DNA of 64,000 bases from Lichenicola sp965198575 (GCF_965198575.1 NZ_OZ240671.1:3968001-4032000), one strand, 5' to 3'. Counted from the first letter of the stretch, positions 55,855 through 64,000 are shown. A program made the numbers and translations. The notes: generated by a model from the sequence alone, not told the origin.

Positions 55855-56594
55855 GCGACGTCACGCAGCCGGTACCAGACGATCCCGATCCACTCATGCA
55901 ATGCGAAGTAGCTGCGCTGCCACTGGTCGACCTGCGGCAGCACGGCACCAAGGATCGCATACGGTCCCCAGGCAGGTCCGCGGCTCGGATAGCCCATCCG
56001 CCAGATCGGAGCGGGGCTCGCCACCAGGCCGCTATGCCGGAACGCCAGCAGGCTGCGGCGCATGTGCCATGCATGCGTCACCACCAGCACGTGGTGAATG
56101 CCTGCCGGCTCGAGCATCGCGGCACTGTCGCGCGCATTTTCCCAGGTATCGTCCGAGCGTCCCTCGACCCAGCGCGGAACGACGCCGAAATCATCCTGCA
56201 GGCTCCGTGCCATGACCGCGCCGATGGCCGGACCGCCTCTCCAGGCCGGACCGCCGGTGACCGCGATCGGCAGGCCGGTGCGCCGTGCCAGCGCCGCCCC
56301 CTCGCGCAGACGTTCCAGGGTCAGGGCGCCCGGCACCGCCAACCCGTTGCGATCGCGATCGAGATCGCCGCCCAGGATCAGGATGGCCTGCGAACCGGCC
56401 GCATCGGTGGGCGCGATGCCGGTTTCGAGCGAGCGCGTCAGCCGGTCGGCCACCACCGGCATCGCCAGCAGCAGCAGTGCCGCGATCGACCAGAGGGCGG
56501 CGATGCGACGGCGGCGCCACAGCGCGACAAGTCCCAGCACGGCCAGGTTGACCGGCGGGACGATGAACGGCGTTGCCAACGAACTCAGGATCAT
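55845..56594 (-). CDS. YdcF/ElyC-family (DUF218) membrane protein
   Basis: This 249-residue protein has two N-terminal membrane spans (about 7-24 and 30-48) and a DUF218 domain: AILILGGDLDRDRNG near 69, ITGGPA-like AVTGGPAWRGG, SDDTWENARDSAAML near 147-161 and VLVVTHAWHMRRSLLAFRHSGL near 170-191. Members with this layout affect envelope sugar-lipid pathways, but biochemistry is open. I start at ATG 56594. It is divergent from a GNAT protein at 56697 across about 100 bp that probably holds both promoters. Confidence 0.83.
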   Translation of the reverse strand: MILSSLATPFIVPPVNLAVLGLVALWRRRRIAALWSIAALLLLAMPVVADRLTRSLETGIAPTDAAGSQAILILGGDLDRDRNGLAVPGALTLERLREGAALARRTGLPIAVTGGPAWRGGPAIGAVMARSLQDDFGVVPRWVEGRSDDTWENARDSAAMLEPAGIHHVLVVTHAWHMRRSLLAFRHSGLVASPAPIWRMGYPSRGPAWGPYAILGAVLPQVDQWQRSYFALHEWIGIVWYRLRDVAWP

Positions 56595-56696
56595 GCCTCT
56601 CGTCCGCACCGTCTGCAGCAACGATGATAGTGTAGTCTTGCCGGACGGCGGATCTGCAAATGGCATCTGCCGGCGGCTATTTTCGGAGCCGACGGA

Positions 56697-57809
56697 ATGC
56701 GGGTGACGATCGAGAGGCCCGACCTGTCGGGGCCCGGGTTGGACATGCTGGAGGCGGATTGGCGGGCGCTCGAGCCGCATGCCGGGTGCTCGTTCTTCCA
56801 GTCCTGGACCTGGATCGGCTGCCGCATCGCCGAGCGCTTCGTGGCGCCACGGCTGGCGCGTGCCGTCGAGAACGGCCGGACGGTCGGGCTCGCCTTGTTC
56901 AACCGGCGCGGTGTCCCGCTGGCGCCGGGCGCGCTGTGGCTGCACGAAACCGGCCGCGACGCCGAGGACAGCGTCTTCATCGAACATAACGCGCCGCTCG
57001 TGGCCGACAACGATCCCCGCATCGCACGCGCGATCCTGCAGCGTGCGCTTGCACGCAGCGGCGTCGTGATGCTCGGCGGCATCGACGATCCGACGCTCGA
57101 GCATGCGCGCGCGCTCGGACTGTGCCATGTCCGGGCGCGTCGGGAGGCGCCGTATGCCAGTCTCGCCGGCGGCGACGCCGAGGCGTGGCGGCGCCAGCTC
57201 GGCCGTGCCACGCGCGCGCAGCTCGGTCGGTCGCAACGGCGGCTGGAAGCGCTCGGGCCGATCTGCTGGCGGAAGGCGCGCGATGTCGCGGAAGCGCTTG
57301 AATTCCTGGACGGGCTGGCAACCCTGCACACGCTCTCCTGGCGCCGCCGCGGCAGGCAGGGCGCTTTCGCCGACCCGACCTTCCGGCGGTTCCATGCAAG
57401 CCTGATCGCGCGCGGCCTGCCGCGGGGCGAGGTGACACTCTCTCGGCTCGCCGTGGCCGACCGACCGATCGGCTTCCTCTATAATTTCCACTGGCGGGAG
57501 CACGTTCTTGCCTACCAGAGCGGGTTCGATACGGAGGCGGTACCGGGTGCCTCGCCTGGACTGACGGCCCACGCGCTGGCGATCGCCGACGCCGCCACCG
57601 CCGGCTCCGACCGCTACGATTTTCTTGCCGGCGACGTCCGCTACAAGCGCAACCTCGGCAATGCCGCGAAAACCCTGCATTGGCTTGAACTTGCCGCGCA
57701 TCACAGTCTTCGCGGTTGGCCGGCCTGGGGCGTCAGGCAACTGCAGAGACAGCCATCCCGCGGAACCGCATCTCCCGGTTGTCGCCGCGGAGACTCGCCA
57801 CCCGCTTGA
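56697..57809 (+). CDS. BioF2/FemAB-like GNAT acyltransferase
   Basis: The 370-residue protein is a second BioF2/GNAT_6 member: FFQSWTWIGCRIAERF near 33-48, ARREAPYASLAG, the helical RATRAQLGRSQRRLE, RLAVADRPIGFLYNFHWREHVLAYQSGFD near 255-283 and DFLAGDVRYKRNLG near 309-322. It is related in layout to the gene at 54748 and to the FemAB-like protein at 47321. The C-terminal 30 residues are low in conservation. Function is inferred as acylation of a sugar or lipid-linked unit. Confidence 0.78.
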   Translation: MRVTIERPDLSGPGLDMLEADWRALEPHAGCSFFQSWTWIGCRIAERFVAPRLARAVENGRTVGLALFNRRGVPLAPGALWLHETGRDAEDSVFIEHNAPLVADNDPRIARAILQRALARSGVVMLGGIDDPTLEHARALGLCHVRARREAPYASLAGGDAEAWRRQLGRATRAQLGRSQRRLEALGPICWRKARDVAEALEFLDGLATLHTLSWRRRGRQGAFADPTFRRFHASLIARGLPRGEVTLSRLAVADRPIGFLYNFHWREHVLAYQSGFDTEAVPGASPGLTAHALAIADAATAGSDRYDFLAGDVRYKRNLGNAAKTLHWLELAAHHSLRGWPAWGVRQLQRQPSRGTASPGCRRGDSPPA

Positions 57810-58115
57810 AAGCTTGCCGACCGGCCCGCATCTGGTTCACATGTGGAATATGGCGGTCGATACTCGGGAGCTATGATAGTCCTGAATGACACGTGCAGGT
57901 AACAGTCGGACGGAAGGCCTGATGTGGCGTCTTCGGCAGACGGCCCGATCCTCGGCAAGGTTGGCATGGCCGGCCGCGGCACTGGTCATTCTGGTCGTGT
58001 CACTGGCGCTGTGGGCAGGGATCGCGTTTATCGTCGGTCGGCTGTTCTGATCTGCAGGACTTCCAGGAGCAGCCACGCTCTTCTATAGTCGGCGGGCGTT
58101 GTGCCCGAGGTACCC
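57810..58115. other. Gap holding a small membrane-protein frame
   Basis: This 306-bp region between the GNAT gene and the beta-helix gene contains the small open frame at 57922-58050 and, before it, an AT-richer stretch around 57840-57900. No recognisable -35/-10 or -24/-12 promoter was found. Confidence 0.4.
57922..58050 (+). CDS. Small single-span membrane protein
   Basis: This 42-residue frame starts at ATG 57922 with GGAAGG 4 bases upstream. An in-frame ATG at 57886 would give 54 residues but has no ribosome site. It has a basic N-terminus (MWRLRQTARSSARLAW) and one hydrophobic span (AALVILVVSLALWAGIAFIV, residues 19-38), ending GRLF. It precedes the beta-helix protein by 65 bp. No family is recognised. 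Confidence 0.5.
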   Translation: MWRLRQTARSSARLAWPAAALVILVVSLALWAGIAFIVGRLF

Positions 58116-59096
58116 ATGCTGCCCGGTATCATGCTGCTTGCGTCACGATCCTGTCTGCGCCGCCGGCCTGGTGGGCTCCTCCTGTTCGGCGTCCTTCTCG
58201 CAGTCCCCTTTCTGGGCGACCATGCGGCCGCACGGACGATCGTCGCGGGTGCGGGACAGCAGTTCGCAACACCCGGCGCGGCCATCGCTGCGGCCCGGCC
58301 TGGCGACACCGTCCACATCGTCAATGGGCAGTATTACGATTGTGCCTTCGTCACCCAGGACCACCTGACCATAGAGGGTGACGGGGCCGGTGCGGTCCTC
58401 ACCGACAAGACCTGCGGCGGCAAGGCGCTCCTCGTGATCAGCGGCCACGACGACATCGTGCGAAACCTCACCTTGCAGCGTGCTCGCGTGCCCGATGGCA
58501 ATGGCGCCGGCATTCGCGCGGAAGGCGGCAACCTGACGATCGATCATGTGCGGTTCATCGACAACCAGGACGGCGTACTCGCGGCCGACAGCCCGACAGC
58601 GACGATCCGCGTCGTGGACAGCGACTTCATCGGCAACGGAGTCTGCCAGGAGGGCGGCGGCTGTGCGCACGGCATCTATGTCGACAAGGTCGCTCTGCTG
58701 CATATCGAGAAGTCCCGTTTTTCCGACACTCATGACGGACATCATATAAAATCCCGTGCATTTCGCACCGAGTTGGTCGGATCGACGGTCGAGGATGGTC
58801 CGGACGGTACTGCGAGCTACCTGGTCGACGTGCCGAACGGCGGCGGCCTCCTGGTGGAGGGCGACACGTTCGAGAAGGGTCCGCATTGCAGCAATCACGG
58901 CGCTGCCATCATCCTCGGCGAAGAAGGAGTGGATCGCCCCACGCCTGAAATCATCGTCCGTAACAACCACTTCCGCAACGACATGGATCGGCCGACGATT
59001 TTCGTCCGCAACGTGACCGCGACACCGGTCCAGATGGCTGACAACGTTCTGGTCGGGCAGGTGCGCCCTTTGGAGGGGGACGCCTCGCAGCATTGA
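58116..59096 (+). CDS. Exported right-handed parallel beta-helix protein
   Basis: This 326-residue protein has a Sec signal (RRRPGGLLLFGVLLAVPFLG, residues 15-34, cleaved near AAA), then a beta-helix with repeated rungs: LTIDHVRFIDNQDGVLAA, IRVVDSDFIGNG, LHIEKSRFSDTHDGHHIKSR, VEDGPDGTASYLVDVPNGGG. It is clearly related to the N-terminal third of the protein at 15829-18894. The beta-helix class includes polysaccharide lyases and epimerases; conserved H/D/K at SDTHDGHHIKSR may be active-site residues. I prefer ATG 58116 (GAGG 5 bases upstream) over GTG 58101. It may trim or modify the polymer. Confidence 0.8.
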   Translation: MLPGIMLLASRSCLRRRPGGLLLFGVLLAVPFLGDHAAARTIVAGAGQQFATPGAAIAAARPGDTVHIVNGQYYDCAFVTQDHLTIEGDGAGAVLTDKTCGGKALLVISGHDDIVRNLTLQRARVPDGNGAGIRAEGGNLTIDHVRFIDNQDGVLAADSPTATIRVVDSDFIGNGVCQEGGGCAHGIYVDKVALLHIEKSRFSDTHDGHHIKSRAFRTELVGSTVEDGPDGTASYLVDVPNGGGLLVEGDTFEKGPHCSNHGAAIILGEEGVDRPTPEIIVRNNHFRNDMDRPTIFVRNVTATPVQMADNVLVGQVRPLEGDASQH

Positions 59097-59114
59097 TCGT
59101 TACGATCAAGCTGC
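59087..59114 (+). terminator. Hairpin at the stop of the beta-helix gene
   Basis: GCAGC-A-TTGATCG (59087-59099) pairs with CGATCAA-GCTGC (59103-59114): twelve base pairs, one bulged A and loop TTA. The stop codon TGA (59094-59096) is inside the stem. There is no T run, so it could be a terminator or an RNA-stability element. Confidence 0.4.
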
Positions 59115-59259
59115 AGGTGCACGTCATGCTCGGATTGCTGCACCGCTCTGCCGCGTTGCTGCTGAAAGCCGCCTAGAAGTGTCGCACGGATCTGCATCGT
59201 CCGGATGGAGACCCACCCGGGCACAGGATACCGTGCAGGACGTCGCGTCGGAGCCGCGG

Positions 59260-60501
59260 ATGCGTGTGTTCTTCCTGTGTCAGCGCGTTCCGTTTCCTCC
59301 GGACCGTGGCGACAAGATTGCCACCTTCCATCTGTTGCGGCACATGGCGCGCCATCATGAGGTGCATGTTTTCTGCCTCGCCACCGACACGCGCGAGATC
59401 GGCCTCGTCGCGGGCCTCGCTGGGATTGCCGCGAGCGTGACGGCGCTGCCATACCATCGCCGGGCAGGGCTGTTGCGGTTGCTCCGGGCCTTGCCGTCAT
59501 CGCAGCCGCTCTCGGTCGCCATGCTGTGCGAGAATGCCCTGCACGACGCCGTCGCCGAGGCAGCCGCCCGACTGCAACCCGATATCGTGTTCGTGTACAG
59601 CGCGACGGTTGCCCAGTTCATCGAGCGCCTTCCCACCCTGCCCGGGATCATCGATTTCGCCGACCTGGACTCGCAGAAATGGCTGGGGCTGTCCCGCCGG
59701 GCCCCGATCCCGATGCGCTGGATCTACGCGCTCGAGGCTCGTCGTGTCCTCGCGTATGAACGGCGCATCGCGCCACGTTTCTCGCGGTCGCTGGTGTGCA
59801 CGCAGCAGGAGGCGAACGACTTCCGGCGCCTGATCCCGGGTGTCCCGGTCGGGATCCTGCGCAACGGCATCGACCTCGCCTATTTCCGGTCTTCAGGTGA
59901 CCCCCGGGAGCGCCATGCTCTCGTATTCACCGGGGTGATGAACTACGCGCCCAACGTCGATGCCATGGTCTGGTTCTGCACCTCGATCCTGCCACTCATC
60001 CGGGTGAGGATCCCCGGAACGCTCCTGACGATCTGTGGCAGCACGCCTGCGCGCCAGGTGAGGCGGCTTGCACGGATTTCCGGCGTGACGGTGACGGGTC
60101 GTGTTCCCGACGTCCGACCATACCTCGACCACGCACGCCTTTTCGTGGCGCCCCTGCGCCTTGGCCGTGGCATCCAGAACAAGCTTCTCGAGGCGATGGC
60201 GATGGGTCTGCCGGTGGTCACGACACAGGCGGCGTGGCGCGCGACCGGCATCACGATCGGGAATGGCATCGTCGTTGCCGATACCGAGCAGGACTTCGCG
60301 GACACCGTCGTGGCATTGCTGCTGGACGATGCCCGACGCATCGCGATGGGATCGGCCGCACGCGAAGCAGTCAGCGGTTTCGACTGGAATACGATTCTCG
60401 CAGAGAGCGATGACCTTCTCGCCACTTCGCTGCAGGAATGCCCGGTCGGGACCGAGGGAAACAAAGACGCATGGGAGGACTGCCGTCGATGCGCATCCTG
60501 A
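59260..60501 (+). CDS. PEP-CTERM/EpsH1-system glycosyltransferase
   Basis: This 413-residue GT-B enzyme opens with MRVFFLCQRVPFPPDRGDKI, typical of the exosortase A-associated sugar transferase family (stp1 type). It has DFADLDSQKW near 140-149, a family marker, LRNGIDLAYFR, FTGVMNYAPNVDAMVWFC near 219-236 and LGRGIQNKLLEAMAMGLPVV near 302-321. I choose ATG 59260 (GGAG 59250-59253) over longer GTG starts. It overlaps the next glycosyltransferase gene by 13 bp. Confidence 0.9.
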   Translation: MRVFFLCQRVPFPPDRGDKIATFHLLRHMARHHEVHVFCLATDTREIGLVAGLAGIAASVTALPYHRRAGLLRLLRALPSSQPLSVAMLCENALHDAVAEAAARLQPDIVFVYSATVAQFIERLPTLPGIIDFADLDSQKWLGLSRRAPIPMRWIYALEARRVLAYERRIAPRFSRSLVCTQQEANDFRRLIPGVPVGILRNGIDLAYFRSSGDPRERHALVFTGVMNYAPNVDAMVWFCTSILPLIRVRIPGTLLTICGSTPARQVRRLARISGVTVTGRVPDVRPYLDHARLFVAPLRLGRGIQNKLLEAMAMGLPVVTTQAAWRATGITIGNGIVVADTEQDFADTVVALLLDDARRIAMGSAAREAVSGFDWNTILAESDDLLATSLQECPVGTEGNKDAWEDCRRCAS

Positions 60502-61688
60502 TGCATCACCGGATCGCCTCGCGCGATGGGCAATCGGTGCATCTCGAGGAAGTGCTGGCGGCGCTGCGACGGCAGGGGCATGACGTCATGCTGATCGGCC
60601 CCGCCAGCCTGGCCACCACGCGATTCGGTGGCGAGAGCCGCCTGGTCGACGCCATCAAGCGCCGTCTCCCGGCGTTCGCGTTCGAGTTGCTGGAGCTCGC
60701 CTATAACGGTCCGGCCCTGCTGCGCCTGCTCCGTGCCATCCGTCGCCATCGGCCCGAGATTCTCTATGAGCGCTACAGCCTGTTCCTGTTCGCCGGAGTA
60801 TTGGCTGCGCGCCTGAGCAGGTTGCCGCTGCTGCTCGAGGTCAATTCGCCGCTCTTCGAGGAGCGCGCCGCGCATGACGGGCTCCGGCTCCGCAGACTGG
60901 GACGGTGGTCGCAGCGTCTGCTATGGCGACAGGCGGATCACGTGCTTCCAGTGACCGGCGTGCTGTCCGGCATGATTGCCGAAAGCGGTGTCGGGCGCGA
61001 CCGCATCACCGTCGTCCCGAACGGAATCGATCCGGATCGTTTCGTGGCGGTTGCGGATGGCATGGCCGCCAAAATGGCACTGCAGATTCCGCAGCGTCTC
61101 GTGCTCGGCTTTGCCGGCTTCGTACGGGGGTGGAACTCGGTCGACCGATTGATCGATTTCGTCGCCGGTCATGGTGACGAACTCGACCTGCATGTCCTGG
61201 TGGTCGGTGATGGTCCGGCGTCCGGTTCGTTGCTCGACCACGCCCGGAGACGGGGTGTGGCCGATCGGCTCACGATCACCGGGGTCATCGCCAGGGAGGA
61301 TGTGGCGCATTACATTGCGGCGTTCGACATCGCGGTTGTGCCAGGTGTCACGCCCTACGCGTCGCCGCTGAAGCTGTTCGAATATCTGCAGCTCGGCCGG
61401 CCGATCATCGCTCCGGATACTGCGAACATCCGCGAGATCCTGACGGACGGGCATGATGCCCTGTTGTTCGACCCGGTATCCCCGGACAGCCTCTACCAGA
61501 GGCTGCAAATGTTGTGTGAAGATCCGCACCTTCGTGCGCGACTTTCGGTCAGCGCTCGCCAGACGATCATCCGGCGCTCGCTGACTTGGGACGAGAATGC
61601 GAAACGAATTTCCAGCCTGGCGAGCCGGCTCGTGACCGGATCGATCCAACAAATCCGCGTCAGTCGATCCGGTAGTGGATTGGCTTGA
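60489..61688 (+). CDS. GT4-type glycosyltransferase
   Basis: This 399-residue GT-B enzyme has ILMHHRIASRDGQSVHLEEVL near 3-23, LYERYSLFLFAGV near 93-105, VVPNGIDPDRFV near 175-186, LGFAGFVRGWNSVDRLIDFV and TPYASPLKLFEYLQLGRPIIAPD near 287-309. It is of the kind in PEP-CTERM clusters. ATG 60489 lies within the end of the preceding gene, with GGGAGG 10 bases upstream. The last 29 bp overlap the convergent DUF1989 gene. Confidence 0.85.
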   Translation: MRILMHHRIASRDGQSVHLEEVLAALRRQGHDVMLIGPASLATTRFGGESRLVDAIKRRLPAFAFELLELAYNGPALLRLLRAIRRHRPEILYERYSLFLFAGVLAARLSRLPLLLEVNSPLFEERAAHDGLRLRRLGRWSQRLLWRQADHVLPVTGVLSGMIAESGVGRDRITVVPNGIDPDRFVAVADGMAAKMALQIPQRLVLGFAGFVRGWNSVDRLIDFVAGHGDELDLHVLVVGDGPASGSLLDHARRRGVADRLTITGVIAREDVAHYIAAFDIAVVPGVTPYASPLKLFEYLQLGRPIIAPDTANIREILTDGHDALLFDPVSPDSLYQRLQMLCEDPHLRARLSVSARQTIIRRSLTWDENAKRISSLASRLVTGSIQQIRVSRSGSGLA

Positions 61689-62259
61689 ACGAGAAGTTGT
61701 TGGATTGGAGTGCCGAACATGCGGTGAGCCCGATGACGAGGTCGGTCTCCGCAAGAAAGCTCGCGTGATCGCCAGCCCGGCTCAGCGGCGGTGCGACCGC
61801 CAGCGCGCCGGTCTCCCCGTCGACCCGCACGTTCATGAACACGTTGAAGGCGATCGGGATCTGGTCCGGCGTGATCCCATACGCCGAGAGTGCCGCTGCA
61901 AGGTTGCCGAAACAGCCGCGATGCGGATGCTCGTCGCCATAGATGATCCGGAAGGTCTCCGCAGAGCAGGGGGTGAGCAGGAAGTCGTGCCGCCCCACGG
62001 TGTCCGCCACGATCCGCAGCAGGACGTTGCTGCGGTTGGAGTAGATCGGGTCGCCCGTCGTGAGGAACAGCCGGCTGGCATAATCCAGCGTGCGTCCCGA
62101 CGAAATCACCTCGGCCGTATCGTCACGCACAAACGCCAACAGATCGGCCACCTGCTCGCCTTGCGGGTCGATGACCGTCAGCATCCGGCCCCGGTCGAGC
62201 GTGAATGCGACACCCGACCGCGGCGGGATCTCGAATACCCGGCCGATGGTATCATCCAT
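61660..62259 (-). CDS. DUF1989 (urea carboxylase-associated type) protein
   Basis: This 199-residue protein matches DUF1989 family members (often named urea carboxylase-associated or urea amidolyase-associated protein). It has PPRSGVAFTLDRGRMLTVIDPQGEQVADLLAF near 12-43 (in segments), SNRSNVLLRIV near 74-84, RHDFLLTPCSAETFRI near 89-104 with a conserved Cys, and FNVFMNVRVDGETG near 138-151. The biochemical function is not settled; conserved Cys and His might bind metal. It overlaps the YqcI/YcgG gene by 8 bp, implying a shared pathway. Confidence 0.83.
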   Translation of the reverse strand: MDDTIGRVFEIPPRSGVAFTLDRGRMLTVIDPQGEQVADLLAFVRDDTAEVISSGRTLDYASRLFLTTGDPIYSNRSNVLLRIVADTVGRHDFLLTPCSAETFRIIYGDEHPHRGCFGNLAAALSAYGITPDQIPIAFNVFMNVRVDGETGALAVAPPLSRAGDHASFLAETDLVIGLTACSALQSNNFSFKPIHYRID

Positions 62260-62998
62260 GCCGGCGGTCCTGATCCGGCGCCGTCGCAGGATCCGTTGCC
62301 GTACGGCCGCTGAACGGGCACGTCCAATCCGAGGTCACAGCCCGGCCGCTATATTGCCGGGCCTCCGACGTCTCGCCGAAGCGTGACAGCATCGGGTTCT
62401 GGCTGCCGTTCAACGTGAGGTCGCGTGCGAGGATCGTCGTCCGCAGACGGTCGTACAGTCCCTCCTCGCGCAGCCTCTCGAATTGGTCGTGCAGGTTGAA
62501 CACCAGTGCGGGCCGCTCGAACCGTCTTGCGACGCGAGACGCGCCGGGGTGCAGCCCGACCACGAAGAACGCCTCGCCACCGAAACTCAGCGAGAAATGC
62601 GGATCGTTGGGATCGGGACTGACGCGATCGTCGTAGTTCTGGCCGAGCCAGCTATCCTTGTCCGAGAGCGACTGCACGCGTGTCCAAAGATGCTGCTCGA
62701 ACTCGTTCTCGGCCAGCATGTCCGGTTGCTCGAACAGCACGGCGAAACTCTGGAACAGCTGCGGGTCGGCGCGGTAGCTCTGCACCAGGTCGAGCAACTC
62801 CGGGAGGATACGAAGATCGTCCCAGCCCGAGCGGATATCGCGCGCCACCAGGATACGCATACGTCCCCGGGAGAGGGCGGATTTCGCGCCGACGCAGGAA
62901 AAGTCCGGCTCCCGGATGAACGACCTGAACCGCTCGGTCAGCGGATGCCGATCGTCGGTGAGCGTGTCCTTGGGCCAGGTGTCGATAGCCGCATCCAT
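62252..62998 (-). CDS. YqcI/YcgG-family protein (heme-dependent N-hydroxylase type)
   Basis: The 248-residue protein resembles YqcI/YcgG: FSCVGAKSALSRGRMRILV near 35-53, PHFSLSFGGEAFFVVGLHPGASRVARRF near 134-161 (in pieces) and DWTCPFSGR near the end. In this family some members are heme enzymes that N-hydroxylate guanidino compounds (GntA type), which fits a link to arginine-like substrates. That is family knowledge, not visible here. AAGGA sits 7-8 bases ahead of ATG 62998. It overlaps DUF1989 by 8 bp. Confidence 0.8.
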   Translation of the reverse strand: MDAAIDTWPKDTLTDDRHPLTERFRSFIREPDFSCVGAKSALSRGRMRILVARDIRSGWDDLRILPELLDLVQSYRADPQLFQSFAVLFEQPDMLAENEFEQHLWTRVQSLSDKDSWLGQNYDDRVSPDPNDPHFSLSFGGEAFFVVGLHPGASRVARRFERPALVFNLHDQFERLREEGLYDRLRTTILARDLTLNGSQNPMLSRFGETSEARQYSGRAVTSDWTCPFSGRTATDPATAPDQDRRHG

Positions 62999-63137
62999 GC
63001 GAGGTCCTTGCCGTGTCCAGCCGAGCGCCACGCCAGCTGGAATGCCGGCGGAACGCGCGATATGGGCCCGGGACGCGGAAACCAAGCGGGATGCTGCCTT
63101 GCGGTCACAAACCCGCGCGGGCTGCAACCGCATGCCG

Positions 63138-63614
63138 TCAGTGGCCGGAGATCGCCACGAACTCGATGCGGAACACCAGCGCCGCATTCGGCGGGATCGG
63201 CCCACCACCCTTGTCGCCATAGGCCAGGGCAGGCGGCACGTAGAGCATCCAGACATCGCCCGGGCGCATCAGCTGCAGACCCTCGGTCCAGCCCTTGATC
63301 ACGCTGCCGAGGGGGAGGGTGACGATCTGGCCGTGGCTGTCATCGAAGGTGGCGCCATCGGACAGCTTGCCGACATAGGTCACCAGCACGCTGTCGGCGG
63401 CTGTCGGATGCGGCCCGCTGGCGTCACCCTTCTCGATCACCTTGTATTCGAGCCCGGACGGCAGCGTGACCACCCCGGGCTGGGCCGATTGCTGCTTCAT
63501 GAACGCAGCAGCCGCGGCCGGCGTATCGGCGCGGGCGGGCACGTGGCCGACGAACACCGCCAGCAGCGCCGCCGCGCCGACGGCCAGGGGAGAGAACAAG
63601 CGATCGAGCGGCAT
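63138..63614 (-). CDS. Exported FKBP-type peptidyl-prolyl isomerase
   Basis: The 158-residue protein has a signal peptide (VGAAALLAVFVGHVPARA, cleaved near residue 29) and an FKBP domain: VLVTYVGKLSDGATFDDS near 76-93, LGSVIKGWTEGLQLMRPGD near 102-120 and YVPPALAYGDKG with IPPNAALVFRIEF at the end. It assists folding of periplasmic proteins through cis-trans isomerisation of prolyl bonds. It lies 75 bp after pyrG, same strand. Confidence 0.9.
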   Translation of the reverse strand: MPLDRLFSPLAVGAAALLAVFVGHVPARADTPAAAAAFMKQQSAQPGVVTLPSGLEYKVIEKGDASGPHPTAADSVLVTYVGKLSDGATFDDSHGQIVTLPLGSVIKGWTEGLQLMRPGDVWMLYVPPALAYGDKGGGPIPPNAALVFRIEFVAISGH

Positions 63615-63689
63615 GGGGCCTCCGGGTGAAATCCGACCGCCTCATAGCAGCAGAATCGACCGGAGGCACCCGGCCCCGATCACCGACCG

Positions 63690-64000
63690 CTAGACCAGGC
63701 GCGCCTTGCGCAGCGACGCTGCGATGAAGCCCGAGAAGAGCGGGTGCGGCGCGAACGGCTTCGACAGCAGCTCCGGGTGATACTGCACGCCGATGAACCA
63801 CGGGTGATCCGGATACTCGACGATCTCCGGCAGGATCCCGTCCGGCGATAGCCCGGAGAACACCAGCCCGGCCTGCTCCAGCCGCTCGCGGTAATGGATG
63901 TTGACCTCGAAGCGATGCCGGTGCCGCTCGCGGATCTCGGTCGTGCCGTACACCTCGGCGACCCGCGAGCCCTCGACCAGATGCGCATCGTAGGCGCCGA
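63690..64000 (-). CDS. pyrG: CTP synthase, C-terminal part
   Basis: The last 103 codons of pyrG are visible; the gene continues beyond the window end. This is the glutaminase (class I amidotransferase) domain, with the GAYDAHLVEGSRVAEVYG stretch, RHRFEVNIHYRERLEQAG, and GVQYHPELLSKP, whose His and Glu belong to the catalytic triad. CTP synthase makes CTP from UTP, ATP and glutamine. The stop is at 63690. Confidence 0.93.
   Translation of the reverse strand, partial: GAYDAHLVEGSRVAEVYGTTEIRERHRHRFEVNIHYRERLEQAGLVFSGLSPDGILPEIVEYPDHPWFIGVQYHPELLSKPFAPHPLFSGFIAASLRKARLV

Overview
The window is GC-rich, gene-dense bacterial chromosomal DNA. The tRNA-Val gene carries an encoded CCA end, and the gene set (ELM1-like protein, FKBP isomerase, pyrG, PEP-CTERM/exosortase A machinery) points to an alphaproteobacterium. 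Acetobacteraceae or another Rhodospirillales family is my best guess; this is inferred from gene content and protein style, not from a marker gene.

The centre (about 14.3-61.7 kb) is a large exopolysaccharide and protein-sorting region of the exosortase A (XrtA/EpsH) type. A leftward run (39.9 to 26.8 kb) encodes the initiating sugar-phosphate transferase, the sensor kinase PrsK, the sigma-54 activator PrsR, the TPR protein PrsT, a glycosyltransferase, two membrane acyltransferases and a flippase. A rightward operon (40.4 to 49.9 kb) encodes the outer-membrane export lipoprotein, chain-length determinant, tyrosine autokinase, beta-barrel protein, AAA ATPase, polysaccharide deacetylase, FemAB-like protein and exosortase A fused to an EpsI domain. 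Two PEP-CTERM substrates follow at 50.0 and 52.9 kb. Each has a textbook -24/-12 sigma-54 promoter just upstream, which ties substrate expression to PrsK/PrsR. A TPR-sulfotransferase lies between them.

Satellite modules flank the core. On the left are the exosortase-A-type O-glycosylation ligase (14.4 kb), a 1021-residue beta-helix protein with a type-I-secretion-like end (15.8-18.9 kb), and a rightward set of amidotransferase, oxidoreductase/epimerase fusion, glycosyltransferase, WalW-type deacetylase and second glycosyltransferase (19.2-26.8 kb). On the right are a sugar epimerase, two BioF2/FemAB-like acyltransferases, a YdcF protein, a small membrane protein, a second beta-helix protein related to the first, and two glycosyltransferases (53.8-61.7 kb).

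The outer parts are more ordinary. From 0 to 14 kb there is a Tat-exported ferritin-like protein, a leftward argE / aspartoacylase-like / amino-acid permease operon, two glycosyltransferases, a DEAD-box helicase, an ELM1-like protein, a 631-residue protein of unknown function with a three-fold internal repeat, a glycogen-debranching-type glucosidase and tRNA-Val(CAC). From 61.7 to 64 kb there are DUF1989 and YqcI/YcgG proteins, an FKBP isomerase and the 3' end of pyrG. No insertion sequence, prophage or CRISPR array was seen.
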